From Ailurus styani (lineage: Eukaryota; Chordata; Mammalia; Carnivora; Ailuridae): a stretch of DNA of 64,000 nt. Position 1 is the first letter of the stretch. Each line of letters opens with the position of its first letter. The stretch lies in the NCBI GenBank assembly GCA_002007465.1, contig LNAC01000776.1:122763-186762 (forward strand). The letters run 5' to 3'. The position numbers and the translations under genes were made by a program. Below the pieces are notes generated by a model that saw only the letters and a program-made list of their open reading frames with translations, did no database searches and was not told where the DNA came from. This document shows, piece by piece, positions 35,597-47,439 of the stretch.

Positions 35597-35610
35597 GAAG
35601 GGCACGTTGA

Positions 35611-36730
35611 TCCTTTCCTGAAGGGTGACTGGGAGTCCGACATGAGGAAACCTAATTAAATTATAGTGGACGGTTAATAAATATACATACATATTAAAAA
35701 CTGTCCTTTTCCTTCCAGCTTCAAAATTCAACAATTCAATTGTAATTATAGTTCTTAGTTTCACTCCAGATGCTAACATATGTATGTGATAAATCATCTT
35801 ATGTTTTTTTGGAAGGCCACGCCTGGGAATGAAGATTGAGAGTGATTTTCCTCCTTTTTTCTTTTTTTTGCTGAGTTTATGTACTCCTTTCTATTTTTTT
35901 TTCTAATATAGAAAAGTCTTTTATATTATTCCACATGAAGGACTGCTTCAAAGAAGTTTAAGGCCAACCCTTTTCAATATCCACTAGCAGTTAAGGAGGA
36001 AATGAGTTTAAATAACAGCTCCCGGCATTTAAGTTAGATACAGGAAGGAACTTTGAGACAAAGGTATCCAACAATGGGAATTCATTGCCAGAGCAGGTGA
36101 TAGAATTGTCTTTCTCAGAGACTGGTAAAACCTAGAAAGCCATTGATCTGGAACAGTCTGGTGAAAGACTTCTAAATTTGGAAAGCAGTCTGAACCGGCA
36201 CGTGTACCCTTGAAAAATCTGCAAGCTCCACTTCATGTCTGAGCCTCTAAGAAAGATTCTGGAATACTTTGACAAGTGGGTCTCATCCTCCTTCCCTGGT
36301 AGTTCTTCCCCCTCTCTCCCTTTTCCCCCCTCACCACTTGCTAAAAGAAGAACTCGAGGAACAGCTGGCCGAATTTAAGCACCTAAGACCTTGTTGAAGG
36401 CAAAAACAAAAACAAGGAATAATCATTCCCACTCTGTTAGCTATTATTTGTAGTTTGAACATACCTTTTTGTTCTTGGAGACATGGCCACACGGCGCCAT
36501 GTTTCTTCAACAGCCAGAGCATTGCCTGAATTCCCACTGTGCTTTGCTGTGTCATCCTTGCCACTTCTGAAGAAGACGAATGTTTGGGCCCCACCTCTGG
36601 GCTCTGAATTCAGGAAGTTTGGGAGGTACCAGACAACTGTGTTAAGCTTGCATGTGCATGCGCACACACATGCACACACACACACACACGATTCTCATCA
36701 TGGTCTTAATTCTTAAAAGCATGGACTTTG
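35611..36730. other. Unrecognised sequence
   Basis: No named repeat except a (CA)n tract at about 36660-36691. AT-rich, with T-runs around 35850-35910. No exon supported. Confidence 0.35.
36660..36691 (+). repeat. (CA)n microsatellite, imperfect
   Basis: 'gcgcacacacatgcacacac' followed by pure CA. Confidence 0.9.
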
Positions 36731-36734
36731 GATC

Positions 36735-36872
36735 TTACATGTTTCTTATCTGTTTATCCTCCTCAATAACGTGGTGACAGTAATAATAGTACCAACCATA
36801 CAGAGTAGCTGAGATGATGGTACAGATAATTCAGACCAAGTGCTTAGCACAGAGCCCAGGAGAGCTGGGGCC
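36735..36872 (+). repeat. MIR SINE 3' half
   Basis: 'tttatcctcctcaataacg', 'agtaataatagtaccaacc', 'gagtagctgagatgatgg', 'aagtgcttagcacagagccc'. Confidence 0.72.
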
Positions 36873-36899
36873 TCGGTTCCCCTGAGCTGGTGTTGCACT

Positions 36900-37770
36900 G
36901 TCATCATTTCTGCCTAATAACCTTTGGGCTGTTCTTGACTCCTTCCTTTAATGATTTCCTTCATTTTCCAAACTTCTTGCCAGATCCTTTTCATTTCATT
37001 TGTAACATACCCCCTTTCTCCCCCACCAGTCCTCCTTTTTCTTTCTATTTTTACTCCTCTGATGCATGCCTGGCCCAAACAATAAGCAACCTTTTCACTG
37101 ATCTTCCTGCCCCCTGCCTTTCTGTCTATTCTTCCACATGTAGCCAGAGCGATCTTTCAAACCTACCTTGGGTATCATTCCTGAACTTAAAACCCTTCAT
37201 AGTACTTAGGACAAAACTAAATTCTTTCTAAGATTCATGTGGCCTTGTGTGATGTGATCTGTGAGCAGTTAACTCATGCCACTTTCTGCCCTGTCTGCTG
37301 TATTTGAGCCACAGTGATCTCTGGCCATATGTGGCTGTGCTTCAATCATGCCAAGTTTTTTTTCTGCCTCAGGACCTTTGCACAGGACTTCTGCTGCTGC
37401 TCCCTGGTTCTTCACATAGTGACCTCCTTCTTACTTCAAGGCTCAGCCATTATTACCTCTTCAGATCGGCCTACCCAAGCACACCCATTCACAGGCCATA
37501 TTTTACATCTCATTATTTGCACCTCAGCCTCCCATCTCTTTCCTTCATAGCATGAGGCACTTTGTAATTATTTTATTTGTGCGCTTACTTGTGTTTTCTC
37601 ATCCCCCCCCCCCCCCCCCCCCCCCCGGCAGGTGACCCTGTTTATTTTACTCACCAGCCTGTCCCTAGCACCTAGTTCAGTGCCTGCCACCAAGTTTGAG
37701 TTTATGCTCAGGAAGCATTCCTGGGGTAAGGGAGTGAATGGTCAATGAAGGGGTGAATGAGTCTATTTGC
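36900..37770 (+). repeat. L2 LINE 3' end, long copy
   Basis: L2 order in sense: 'tagccagagcgatctttcaa', 'acttaaaacccttcatagta', 'tgcctcaggacctttgcac', 'cttacttcaaggctcagcc', 'gaggcactttgtaattattt', 'ctagcacctagttcagtgcc'. A 24-base C homopolymer at 37603-37626 sits within the distal part. The open frames of 78-113 codons here are eroded ORF2 or chance. Confidence 0.85.
37603..37626 (+). repeat. C24 homopolymer
   Basis: Twenty-four uninterrupted C bases between 'gtgttttctcat' and 'ggcaggtgac'. Confidence 0.97.
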
Positions 37771-38920
37771 TTATGTATTCATTCCCATCTCCACAGACAC
37801 TGCAGAGCTCTTAGAGACAGGTCGTGAGCTGGGTGCCTGAAGGGAGGAAGGGATAATGGTGTTATCTAGGGCTTATGGGAGTGTTTTAATTTTTCCAGAG
37901 CATTTGGACTGATTTTACTTTTTGGACACGGCGAGTTGTGTAATTATGTCATTTTTCCTTTTCCACATCGGCTGCTACAAATTTAGAGCCAAGTTTGTGG
38001 CCCATACATCTTCTCGGTATGCAGTTCAGCCTCATTCTTGGATCCGCTTTATGTCCCCGTCCTCATTTCTCTTTTCCTTTTGTTCCTATTTTAAATTTAT
38101 GCCATCTTGTACTTTATGTCTTTTCATAAGCTGCCTCAAATTCTCCCTGAAACAAGACAAAGTATATATCAATCAGTATATAAAAACGTGAAGAGTTTTA
38201 TGAGAAGTATAAATAAAGTGCTTCTTGCATTACAAAGGTACATCTTTCGCAGATGGCTCCTGGGAGCTCCAGGGGGTGGAGAGGAGAAGGGAGAGCCTTC
38301 TCCGGAGGAGACCTGAACACTTAGTAGGCACAGGAAATAGGACTTGAACTGAAATTAGTGACGGGGGAGGGGGGACGATTTAATTCAGGTAACTGGTTAT
38401 TTTGCCTGTTTTGACTACACACCGGAGCTCTGCAGCTCCTGCTGTTTTTTTCCCCAGTATCTTCTTTCTGTAGAAGTACCATATAATTTTCAAAATAAGC
38501 AGGAGTCTCCCACTCTCCCTTCTCTGAAAGCTTCATGCAAGCTTCTGTGTAACTCTCTATGCGCATTCTCTTAGCTGACCCCAACTTCGAGGGGTGGCTG
38601 CTTCTCTGCTTCTGTCTCTGGTTGCATTTGTTTGCCGCCGGGCTTCTGATTCAGGACTGGACTGAGAGGGCACTCCAAACCCTTTCCTGGATCAGGGTCG
38701 CTGTGTCCATTAAATGCCTGGAAGGGCGGCGAGCTCGCCCTTCTTGCAGCTCTGGGCACTCCAGATGCCGCCAACGTGAAGCTTTGCGTCTCTAGCTCAG
38801 ACTCCTGCCTGAACTCAGTGGCCGTCTCCACCTGACTCTCTTCTTGGATGACTGCTAGGCGAAGAGAGCGTAACATATACAGAGCTGGATTCCTTGTCTC
38901 TCTCTGTTCCAGCTGCAACT
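37771..38920. other. Unrecognised sequence, moderately CpG-containing near 38.6-38.8 kb
   Basis: No named repeat. From about 38586 to 38830 there are around ten CpGs and an 8-bp inverted repeat, 'gaagggcg' (38721-38728) and 'cgcccttc' (38736-38743), with a 7-base loop. The overlapping opposite-strand frames (125 codons minus at 38571-38948, 78 codons plus at 38559-38795) are not supported as genes. Confidence 0.4.
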
Positions 38921-38929
38921 TCGCCATGT

Positions 38930-39790
38930 CCTTCGATGACAGTTTCATTCATCCCATTTCTCAGGCCAGAAGCTTGGAGGTCATCTTTGACTCCTCTCTG
39001 CCTCTGACATCTCATGCTCAGCTCACCAGGAAATGCTACAGGCTCTGCCTGCAGAATACGCAGACTCTGACCATGACCCCAGCACACCCCTGGTCCTGTC
39101 ATTGCTGTCTCTTGCCTGGGTTCCAGCAAGAGCCTCCAAAGGGACATTTGGAAAACCTAAGTCAAGTCTTGAATCGGAAGCGTCCAGTGGCAACCCCATC
39201 TCCCATAGTCTCAATGCCAAAGTCCTTCAGTGACCTTGGAGTCACCACAGGATCAACAGCCCCTTTCCTCACCCTGAATTCCTTCCAGTTCCCACATGCC
39301 ACCACTCGCTCAGATTCACTGCTCCAGTGACAGCCAGCTGTTTGCAGTTCCCAGAACACCCTATGCCTGCTCTGGCCTGAGGCCCTTTGCATCAGATTTC
39401 CCTTTTGTCTGGAATACCTTTACTTCCTTAAAGTCTTTGCTTAGTCAACCTGGACAGTCTCTATTCTGCTTCCCACCATATTCCTCCCTGGGATTCCCAG
39501 TCTTTCTAGTATGCTTTTTTCNCTTAACCCCCTTTTTTTTTTTTTTTTTTTTTTTACTTAACCACCTTCTTCTTTTATTTATTTATTTTTTACTTAACCT
39601 CTTTCTAATACAATATATGGTTTACTGATTTATTTGGTCTCTCTTTCTTGTCTGTTTATCCCTCTCCCACTCTGGACTAAATGTAAGGGCAGGAGTCTTG
39701 TTTTATTCACTAGTGGATGCCAAGGGCCTAGACTAGGGCCTGACAATAGTAGACTCTGAGTAATTTTTTTTATTAATAAATGAAGCATTA
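38930..39790 (+). repeat. L2 LINE 3' end, long copy
   Basis: 'gcttggaggtcatctttgac', 'tcctctctgcctctgacatc', 'caggctctgcctgcagaata', 'gcctgaggccctttgcatc', 'ctggaatacctttacttcc' and 'actagggcctgacaatagta' follow L2. The 160-codon frame at 38848-39330 overlaps it and looks like a relic or chance frame with no intact domain. One ambiguous base (N) is at 39522, just before a poly(T) tract. Confidence 0.8.
39533..39556 (+). repeat. Poly(T) tract with flanking 'acttaacc' words
   Basis: About 24 T bases from 39533. 'cttaacc' words occur before it (39523-39529), directly after it and again near 39592. Adjacent to the N at 39522, which suggests an unresolved homopolymer in the assembly. Confidence 0.85.
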
Positions 39791-42490
39791 GCTTTTCTCA
39801 AGTGGGAGTGCTTTTCACAACTTACCATCATTTGACCTGGTCCGCTGTCCCTCTGGAGGGAACACTCTATAAAGTCTTAATTACACTGATGAAACTGGGG
39901 CAAATTCCTCTGAAATAAACCGTGGCTTAACAGCACCCTCCATGTGAACCTTGCATGATTCTTCAGTAACCTCTCTTCTGGAGCCTCCTGGATCCATCTG
40001 GAAGCCATTCCAGCAAACATCCATCCTCTATAATAGATCACAGTTTTCCTTTTTAATATGGCTCCGACTCCCCAGAGCCTGCAGTCAGCGTCGAGATGGA
40101 TTTCTTATCTCTGTTGCTTCATTAAGAGTGTTCATGTTTGGTTGCCAATGCTACAGTCCTCCACAGTGCAGTTTGTCGCAACAAAAGAAAGCATTTGCCA
40201 AATGATTTGTCAGCATATGTTACAAAGCCACTCAGGCGCTCTTTATGTAACTGGAAAATACTGATCCCTATTAGTGACAGATTAAAGACCGGGAAGGAGA
40301 AAATGGTGTTGCTTTCTTCAAAGGTACTTAGAAGGTTTGTGCAAAGGTATAGGGGTGGGGTGAGGAGGAAAAGGGGAAAGAGGCCGAGAGAAGAAAAGGA
40401 GCAGACTGTAAGTGAGGGAATAGAACTCTGGGACCAAGGAAACAAAGACTTTAGCATCGTTGGGCCTAGCTGTTTATCTTTAGACACCCCGCATTCTTCA
40501 AGGTAATAACCTTTCCAGGCTGACAGCTGGTCTTCTGAGCCAACTCTCAGGAAGAGAAACAGTCATAGACTCTCTGAAATGGCAGTGACCAGGGCTGACC
40601 TCTCAAGGAGCACAGTCCTGCCCTCCTGCTGTGCGGAGCACCCCCACCCCCACCCCGCTGCCAGGGGAGGCCTGTGGCTTTAGGGGAGGAGGTCTTAACT
40701 GCTGGGGTTGGCAGCCATTTATAAATTCAGCAGCTTGTGATTCTGGCTGCTTTTCGAAGTGACTCACCTACCCATCGGGAAAGCACATTAGGCAAGCCTG
40801 GCCTCTTCTCCGCGAATAAATATTTGACCTCTTGATGTTCTCCAGGCTTCTTCCTAATTAGGAAACTCAGGCAGATCTGTGAGAGCAAAACCAAACATGG
40901 CTTCCCAGCACAGGGCAGACCTCCCCTCCCTGGTGTGAAGCTCCCAAACCCAAGCCCGGAACATCTAGTTGCTGGTGTCTCGGAGACATCTCTGAGACTT
41001 GCCTCCAGTGGGGGAAAAAAAGGAATTAGTGGCCTTTGGGGGGTGTTTCCATTTAGAAGAAGTGAACTTCCCTTATCAAAACCAAATGTTTATCTAGTAA
41101 AAGGCTCACTTCATCTAGCATTCTTTTGGTGATGTCAGCAAATGTAAATGCTTAGAAGGCAGACAAATATGTCTTGTCAGGAGGTGACGTGGTGGACAAC
41201 CTGAGTTCAAGTTGTTCCTTGAAGGATGCATTGTTCAGGCATTCTGCGTGCCTGCGGCTGCGGGGGTGGGGGTGGGACCCTGCAAACACCCCCTTGTTTA
41301 CTCCGAAGCTATTTTGTGGTAATGTTCCTTGGGATGTTTTTAAATTGACTGAGCTCAAGAATTTACAACTCTTAGATCAGGGCAGTGTTCTAAGCTTTTA
41401 TGGTGTAGCCTCGAGGCTCACAGACTCAGCGGGCACTGAATGTGCTCATCCTGCGGTGAGTGGTTTTGGGGTCTGGACTCCGCTAGGTCACGTCGATGTT
41501 CTTTAGCTCACCCCTTCTCTCTGCAGGAAGAACAGCCTCCCTTCCGCACCCTCCCCCAGCCTAACTCAAGCCAACAGGGACATGCTTTACAGTAGGAAGC
41601 CGTTCCCCGGGAAAGGGAAATAACTAGGGAGCTAGGCTTCAACTTTCCAAGTGGGTTTTCCATCCAGTGATTTGTGTCTTTGATTGTCGAGGCGCCTTCA
41701 GTCCTGCCGCACAGACCTCTTTACCTGAGAGCGAGTTTGCAGCCTGGACGCATATCCCGTGTATTGGCTACGGCGAGGATCGCAGGGGAGGGATGAGAAA
41801 CAGGCTCTTCTGTGGTTAATAAAGTCATCTCTATCTTTGGGTAGCATCTGATTACAGCCTTGTGTATTATTTAAAAGGTTCTTTAAAAAAACATGACCAC
41901 AGGGGAAAAAGAGTGGCTTTCTCTTCCCACTATCTAGAGATTAGGTTTTAATCACGCACATGTAAAGATGTGGTGTTTTCTCATGACATTTGTCGAAACT
42001 AATAAGACCATTTTCCCTCCTATGGCAAGCCCACTTAAGTAACTCATGGAGGTTTACTCAGGACAACCCAGTCCTGCTCTGGGATTGAGGCGAGATTACT
42101 CTTTTTCTCTATCCCCTGCAAAACTGACTTGGGACAAACCAATACCACTGAGTTTCAAATCCTGTCAGTGGATATGCAGCTGCATATTCCAGAGAAATTT
42201 ATAGAGAAGGGGGTTTTTTTACATGCAAACGGCCCAGAGGACCTGGTGCTCAAGGGCCTGGGGTACAGAGCTGGGTGAGAAGTAAGCTGGCCTCCATGCA
42301 ACACGGAGGTGTCTAGCCCCCCTCCTAGACGCCCGGAAGAGTGTGCACTATGCAGGTGCTCAGCTGGGACTGAGGGCCTTGCCTGGCAGAAGGCATTCCC
42401 ACCTGTCACACTGTGGTCCATAGCATAGCAGGCTCTGGTCCTATACGTTCCCAGAGTGAGTTTTGACCCACAGTGACTTAGCAAAATAAA
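39791..42490. other. Repeat-poor stretch, candidate conserved noncoding DNA
   Basis: About 2.7 kb in which I recognise no repeat, the longest such stretch in the window. It contains a balanced-composition segment at 40060-40330, a perfect 14-bp palindrome 'ttcctaattaggaa' at 40851-40864, and a cluster of nine CpGs at 41688-41783. Frames of 110-122 codons (40122-40506 on both strands, 41174-41506) have no recognisable domain. I found no convincing exon with acceptor and donor sites. Confidence 0.4.
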
Positions 42491-42494
42491 CTAT

Positions 42495-42697
42495 ACCCTA
42501 AATCTAGCCCGCCTCCTGTTTTTGTAAATAAAGTTTTATTGGAACACATCTATGCAATTTGTTTCCTTATCCTCTGTGGCGGCTTTCCCACTACAATGGC
42601 AGAATTAAAGAGTTGTGACAGGGACCACATGACCTGCAAAGCTGAAACTATTTACCATCTGGCTCTACACAGAAAGAGTTTGCCAACCCTTGGTGGA
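42495..42697 (+). repeat. DNA-transposon remnant (hAT class suspected)
   Basis: 'cctcctgtttttgtaaataa', 'agttttattggaacacatc', 'gggaccacatgacctgcaaa', 'gaaactatttaccatctggc' and 'gaaagagtttgccaaccctt' match, in order, a common mammalian nonautonomous element. I recall the consensus but not its name with certainty. This is the best preserved of three copies in the window. Confidence 0.7.
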
Positions 42698-43240
42698 TTT
42701 TTAACTTAGAGACTCTGGTTTTTCAAGGGTATCCATTGATGGCCCTCAGTGGAACAAATCCCCCCGAAATAACATGCAAAATATTTTATGTGTCTGCCTG
42801 CCCACATAGGATTTTTCTGGAGAGAGAGTGCATGGATTGTAATACTTTTTCCAAGGTGTCAGTGGTTCTCAGATGAAGATCCTTACCCTGAAAGGATATG
42901 CAAATCTTACCCATGTTTACAGACTTGAATTTTGCTTTCCCTTACCCTTTTTTTTTTTTAATCCTCAACCCTTCTGCTAAGTAATTGGTCCAAAAAATAA
43001 ATTATGTCTGAAGTATGAATGTCTATCAGGAAAGTGTTTTGCTCCATGAGAATAGTTTTATTTTAACTAAGGCCTTTTATACCAGAACCTGAAGGTTCTG
43101 CGGCAATATCAGAAACCAGGACAAGAATGGGGGAGGGGAGGAGGCTGTGGTGACCAGGAGGCTGTTGACCAGAGGCCAGTGCAAATTTATGCTCCTAATT
43201 AAGGAGACAGTAAGGTGGTTATCTTTCTGGTCAAATACAG
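42698..43240. other. Unrecognised sequence
   Basis: No named repeat or exon seen. A T-run lies at about 42950-42959. Confidence 0.35.
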
Positions 43241-43244
43241 CCAT

Positions 43245-43525
43245 AAAACCATAACAATAGCTGCTCAGTAACAATGTGTAAGGCAGTATGCTAAGCACAT
43301 TATTGAAAATGTCTTCCTTTCTACTCACACTTTCCCAGTGAACTCACATCTGTAATGTTAGGACCACAATCAGCGCAAAATGCACTAAAGAGTTGCTAGT
43401 GACTGTAGTTCCTGTCCTCGGCCTCACCATCCACATTTATGAGCTGAGGACATTGAGGCTCAAGCTTGCCCAAGATTTCCCAGCTCCTGAGTCACAGAGG
43501 CGGAGCTGGACCTCGTGTCTGTCTA
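43245..43525 (-). repeat. MIR SINE, possibly two fragments
   Basis: 'gtaaggcagtatgctaagca' and 'tatgagctgaggacattgag' with 'cagctcctgagtcacagagg' follow antisense MIR order, with an extra segment between the halves. Confidence 0.6.
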
Positions 43526-43757
43526 TCAGCCGGAGCGGTAGAACTAAAGCCAAGTCCATTCACTTCCAAAGTTGTCCTTTTTTAGAAACCCTGCCTTTCT
43601 GACCAGCTCCATGCACACCAGGATATGGGTGGTTTTTTCTGTCGAAGGTGCCCAGACAGACTCTTGTGCCATTCATGTCAAGAAGCATGCGTTTGCTCGT
43701 ATTTCCTCTTCATCTCACTTCTTTGACAGGCTTACCTTTAGTATCTTGGTTCTAGAG

Positions 43758-43920
43758 CAGTGGTTCCCAAACCCCACTCTCCACCTACACTTCCTAGGAA
43801 GCATACAAAAACAAACAAAAAAAATTCTAGGTTCTTAGTTACCATGCCAGGACCTACTGAAACCAAATTTCTGGGGGTGGGCCTTGGAAGTCGTTATGTT
43901 TTATAAACCTGTAGAGGTAG
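43758..43920 (+). repeat. MER5-like hAT nonautonomous element
   Basis: Starts 'cagtggttcccaaacccc', has an A-rich insertion, 'accatgccaggacctac' and 'atttctgggggtgggcc'. Its 3' end is eroded. Confidence 0.65.
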
Positions 43921-45699
43921 CAAGGCTCTGGCCAGCCAAGCATTCATTGGTCCATCAGCTGCTGTTTGGATACCCCTGTTGTAGATGAGGACGGGGGCGT
44001 AATGTTGCTCAGATCTGACTGCTTGAACCCAGGTGACTCAACCCCCTTTTGGAAACAGGCAAGATGTTCCCTCTTTGCAGTCGGGTCCTCCTGTCCAAAC
44101 AGAGCCAGGAGTCTGTGGGTGGTCCTAGGCATGCAGGAGGGCTCCCTTCTGGCAGAGCCTAGAGAGAGAACAGGCTGAGATGCAGTTGGTTCCTAGGAAG
44201 GGAATAGAGAAGGGTGGGGGTGGTTGGCCCAGAAACAGCAGGATTAGGAAGTTGATTCGGAACTCCAAAGTGGAGTTGGAGGAGGAAGAATATTCCTGTT
44301 TTTCCTCTGGGCCTCATTTTAGATGTTGTCTTTACAACATCTTCAGTTAACTCTTAAGAGCTAGCTGTGCAAGTACAGAGGTTTCCTGCAGAAAAGCACA
44401 TTGTGTGACAAATTATGGCCCTTTGTTTCATAGTTTATGGGTAACGTCCCTAGCGTTCATACCGGTGACCCCCTCCAGAACCCTGGGCAATTTACAGATT
44501 GGCCACTGAACTTGAAATGCACGTAGGTCTGAATTACGTACTGCCTGAAAGCATGAGGTGGGTGGCTCCAAGCTTGGAAAAGACTCCAGGACCCAGCTGG
44601 TGAGCCTGCCAGATCCTTGATGAAAAATCTGAGCCCCTCAAAAAATGAGAGCAAGGTGCTCTGTGCGGGCATGTTTGTGTGTGTACATATTTGCTAGTCT
44701 GCACTGGTCTTTTAGGGGGTCGGAGCAATTAACCTTTTTTTTTTTTCTTCTTGTAACTGGAAGTCTGGAAAGAACTTGCAGCCTTTCAAGTTTGGAAAAT
44801 ACGCAGGGAACAGACGCATTTATGTTAAACTCGATATTTGAGAGTCTTCTTTCCTACAGAGCTCATGAGTAACCAACTACCAGTGGGAATTGAGCACTTT
44901 GAGTCATGCATTTAGATTTCTGTCTGGCTTTTGCTGGTGAGTTGAGGTCCCTGGAATCTCAGGGATATACGGGAACGTCATTTCCAGCATTTTTTTCTAA
45001 AGTGCTGCTCTCCTGGGCTAACTCACGCAGGGGGCAATGTCATAATTGAAATGTAGATTGCCCCTGATATCTCAGCTAATTGAGTTATTAATTATACAAA
45101 TAAGCCTCTGTCAAATTCTGACTTCGTAAATTCTTTGCCGTTCCATCCTGGCTGGATAGAAAGTTTGGACTGGGATGCAATCTCATGTTCTGCTGGTAAA
45201 AGGATTTAAGAAGGGATGGCAGATGGAGTCAGCCTAATTAAAATGGAAATCTAATTAGTTGAGGAGAAGGAGAGAAATTCAGTGTCACACTTGTCCTGCA
45301 TTAACGATAGCACCTCCCCCAACCATCTTCCCCAGGCTCTATTATTCTTATTTAGAGATCAAGACTTGAACTCCGTTCCCTTGCTGGTTTCCCTGCCTCC
45401 TCTGAGAAATGTCCCAAACTAGAAGCTTGACTCCTCCACAGAGAGTATTAAAAACCACCGAGCGGGACAGGCGTGTGAGTTGGCAACTATGTTAATTGTA
45501 ACGCTGGGTCTGATGGGACCTCACTGCCTGCATACCCATCCTTGAGAATAAAGATACTTCTAGTTTTAATAGCAGGGAGATACAGAAGCAGGATTGGGAC
45601 AGGCCTAAAGGAGCAACTGAGCTTCAGCCTCCAACCTGAATCATCAGAGCTGTCCTTAGGTGGGGAAATCATGGGAAGAGCATTAGGCTCCCAGTTTTT
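43921..45699. other. Repeat-poor stretch with TAAT-rich segments
   Basis: No named repeat. From 45050 to 45300 there are closely spaced homeodomain-like cores: 'agctaattgagttattaatt', then 'cagcctaattaaaatgg' and 'aatctaattagttgagg'. Such clusters are common in conserved developmental enhancers, but the function here is inference only. Confidence 0.4.
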
Positions 45700-47240
45700 T
45701 CAAAGCTTTATGGAACTATAATTCACATACCATACAACTCATCTCTATAAAGCATGCGATTCAGTGGTCATTAGCGCATTCACGGAGCTTTGCATCTGTC
45801 ACCACTGTCTAATTCCAGAACATTCTCATCACCCCAAGGAAAAAACCCACACCTAGTAGCAGGCACTCCCCACTTGCTCCCCAGCTCCTCCTCCCCAAGC
45901 CCTAAGAAGTTCCTAATCTATTTTTTGTCACTATGGAATTACTTATTCTGGATGTTTCATAAAAGTAGAATCATGCAATATACAGTCTTTTGTGACTGGC
46001 ATCTTTCATTCAGCTTAATGTCTTCATGGCTTACCTATGGTGTAGCAATTATCAGTACTTCACAGCTTTTAATTGGTGAATGATCTTACATTGTATGGAT
46101 ATACCACAGTTTGTCTATTCAAATGTTCATGGACATTTGAGTTGTTTCCACTTTTTAGCTACTATGCATGGGCCTATGTTGTCCTTTGTCTTGGGTATAT
46201 ATCCTTAGGAGTAGAATTGCTGGGTCAGGTAGTAACTTCATTTGTAATGTTTTGAGAAATGGTCAAACTGTTGCAAAGTAGGTATGTCTTTTTATGTCTC
46301 CAGGCCCAATGTATGAGGATTGCCATTTCTTCGCATCCTCCCCCATGCTTGTTATTTTCTGTGCTTTGCTTAGAGCTATCTTAGCAGATGAGAAGTGCAG
46401 CTTATGGGTGTGATTTGCATTTCTGTGCTAAGGATGGTGAGCCCCTTTTCATGTGCATTTGGCCATTGCGTGTCTTCTTCCACAGACAAATGTCTTTTGC
46501 CCATTTTTAATTGAGTTACCTTTTTATTGTTAAATTTTAAGGATTCTTTGTATATTCTAGATATAAATCCCCTAACAGATATATGCTTTGCAAATATTTT
46601 CTCTCATTCTGTGGATTGTCTTTTCACTTTCTTGATGGTCTCCTTTGAAGCACCAAAGTTTTCAATTGTGATAAAGTCCACTTGCGCTATACTTTTCTTT
46701 TGTCACTTGTGATTAAGGATAATATCTAAGAAACCATTGCCTATCCCCAGGTTATGAGGATTTACTCATGTTTTCTGCTAGGAATTTTAGTTTTAGCTCT
46801 TATATGTAGGTCTATGATCCATCGTGAGTTAATTTTTGTTTGTGGTAAGAGGAATGGGTTCAACTTGTTTTGCATGTGGATATCTAGTTGTCCTAGAACC
46901 ATGTGTTGAAAACTATCAATTTCCCCCATTGAATTTTCTTGGCTCCCTTTTCATCAATCAATTGATAATAGATATATGACTTTATTTCTGGACTCTCAGT
47001 TCTCTTCCATTTATCAATGTCTGTCTTATGTCAGTAACACACTGTCTTGATTATTGCAACTTTATGGTAAGTTTTGAAATAGGGAAATGAGAGTCTTCCA
47101 ACTTTGCTCTTCTATTTCAAGATAGAAGTTTTGGCCCTTCTTGGTGCCCTAAATTTTTACATGAAGTTGGTCAATTTCTGCAAATGAACCAGTTGGGATT
47201 TTGACCTATGCTCCAAATTTGAGGTGGTCCTCAATTTGTT
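45700..47240 (-). repeat. Old L1 (L1M type), 3' UTR and ORF2 C-terminal third, antisense, 1.5 kb
   Basis: The longest continuous L1 segment. On the plus strand it runs from the 3' UTR complement ('ataattcacataccatacaa', 'gtctaattccagaacattct') through the ORF2 complement. ORF2 blocks include 'atggatataccacagtttgt', 'aggagtagaattgctgggtc', 'ttctgtggattgtcttttc', 'atctaagaaaccattgccta', 'gtggatatctagttgtccta' and 'tttatttctggactctcagt'. Numerous indels and stops; non-functional. Confidence 0.92.
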
Positions 47241-47439
47241 GGCTATAGGCAGTAACTCAGGAAGTAATTTGAGAGATCCTAAAGGAAAAGGGACGTGGTA
47301 GTTTAAGACAAGCAGCTGACTTTCCTGCTAAAATTAAAGCATGCACATGCGCGTGTGCACACACAAACACACCCCTTGAAGTTCATGTATAGAGGCAGCT
47401 CCACATTCTCAATCTACCACCGATGTCATCTAGGTTCTG

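Noticed and set aside
38571..38948. 125-codon minus-strand frame in a CpG-containing segment
   Set aside because: It mirrors open frames on the other strand and has no domain; CpG density is too low for a promoter island call.
38848..39330. 160-codon open frame, the longest in the window
   Set aside because: It overlaps L2 3'-region sequence, has no intact domain or start context, and is within chance length for 64 kb.
45700..47240. Possible coding homology on the minus strand
   Set aside because: The similarity is to LINE-1 ORF2, but the frame is broken many times; it is a relic.
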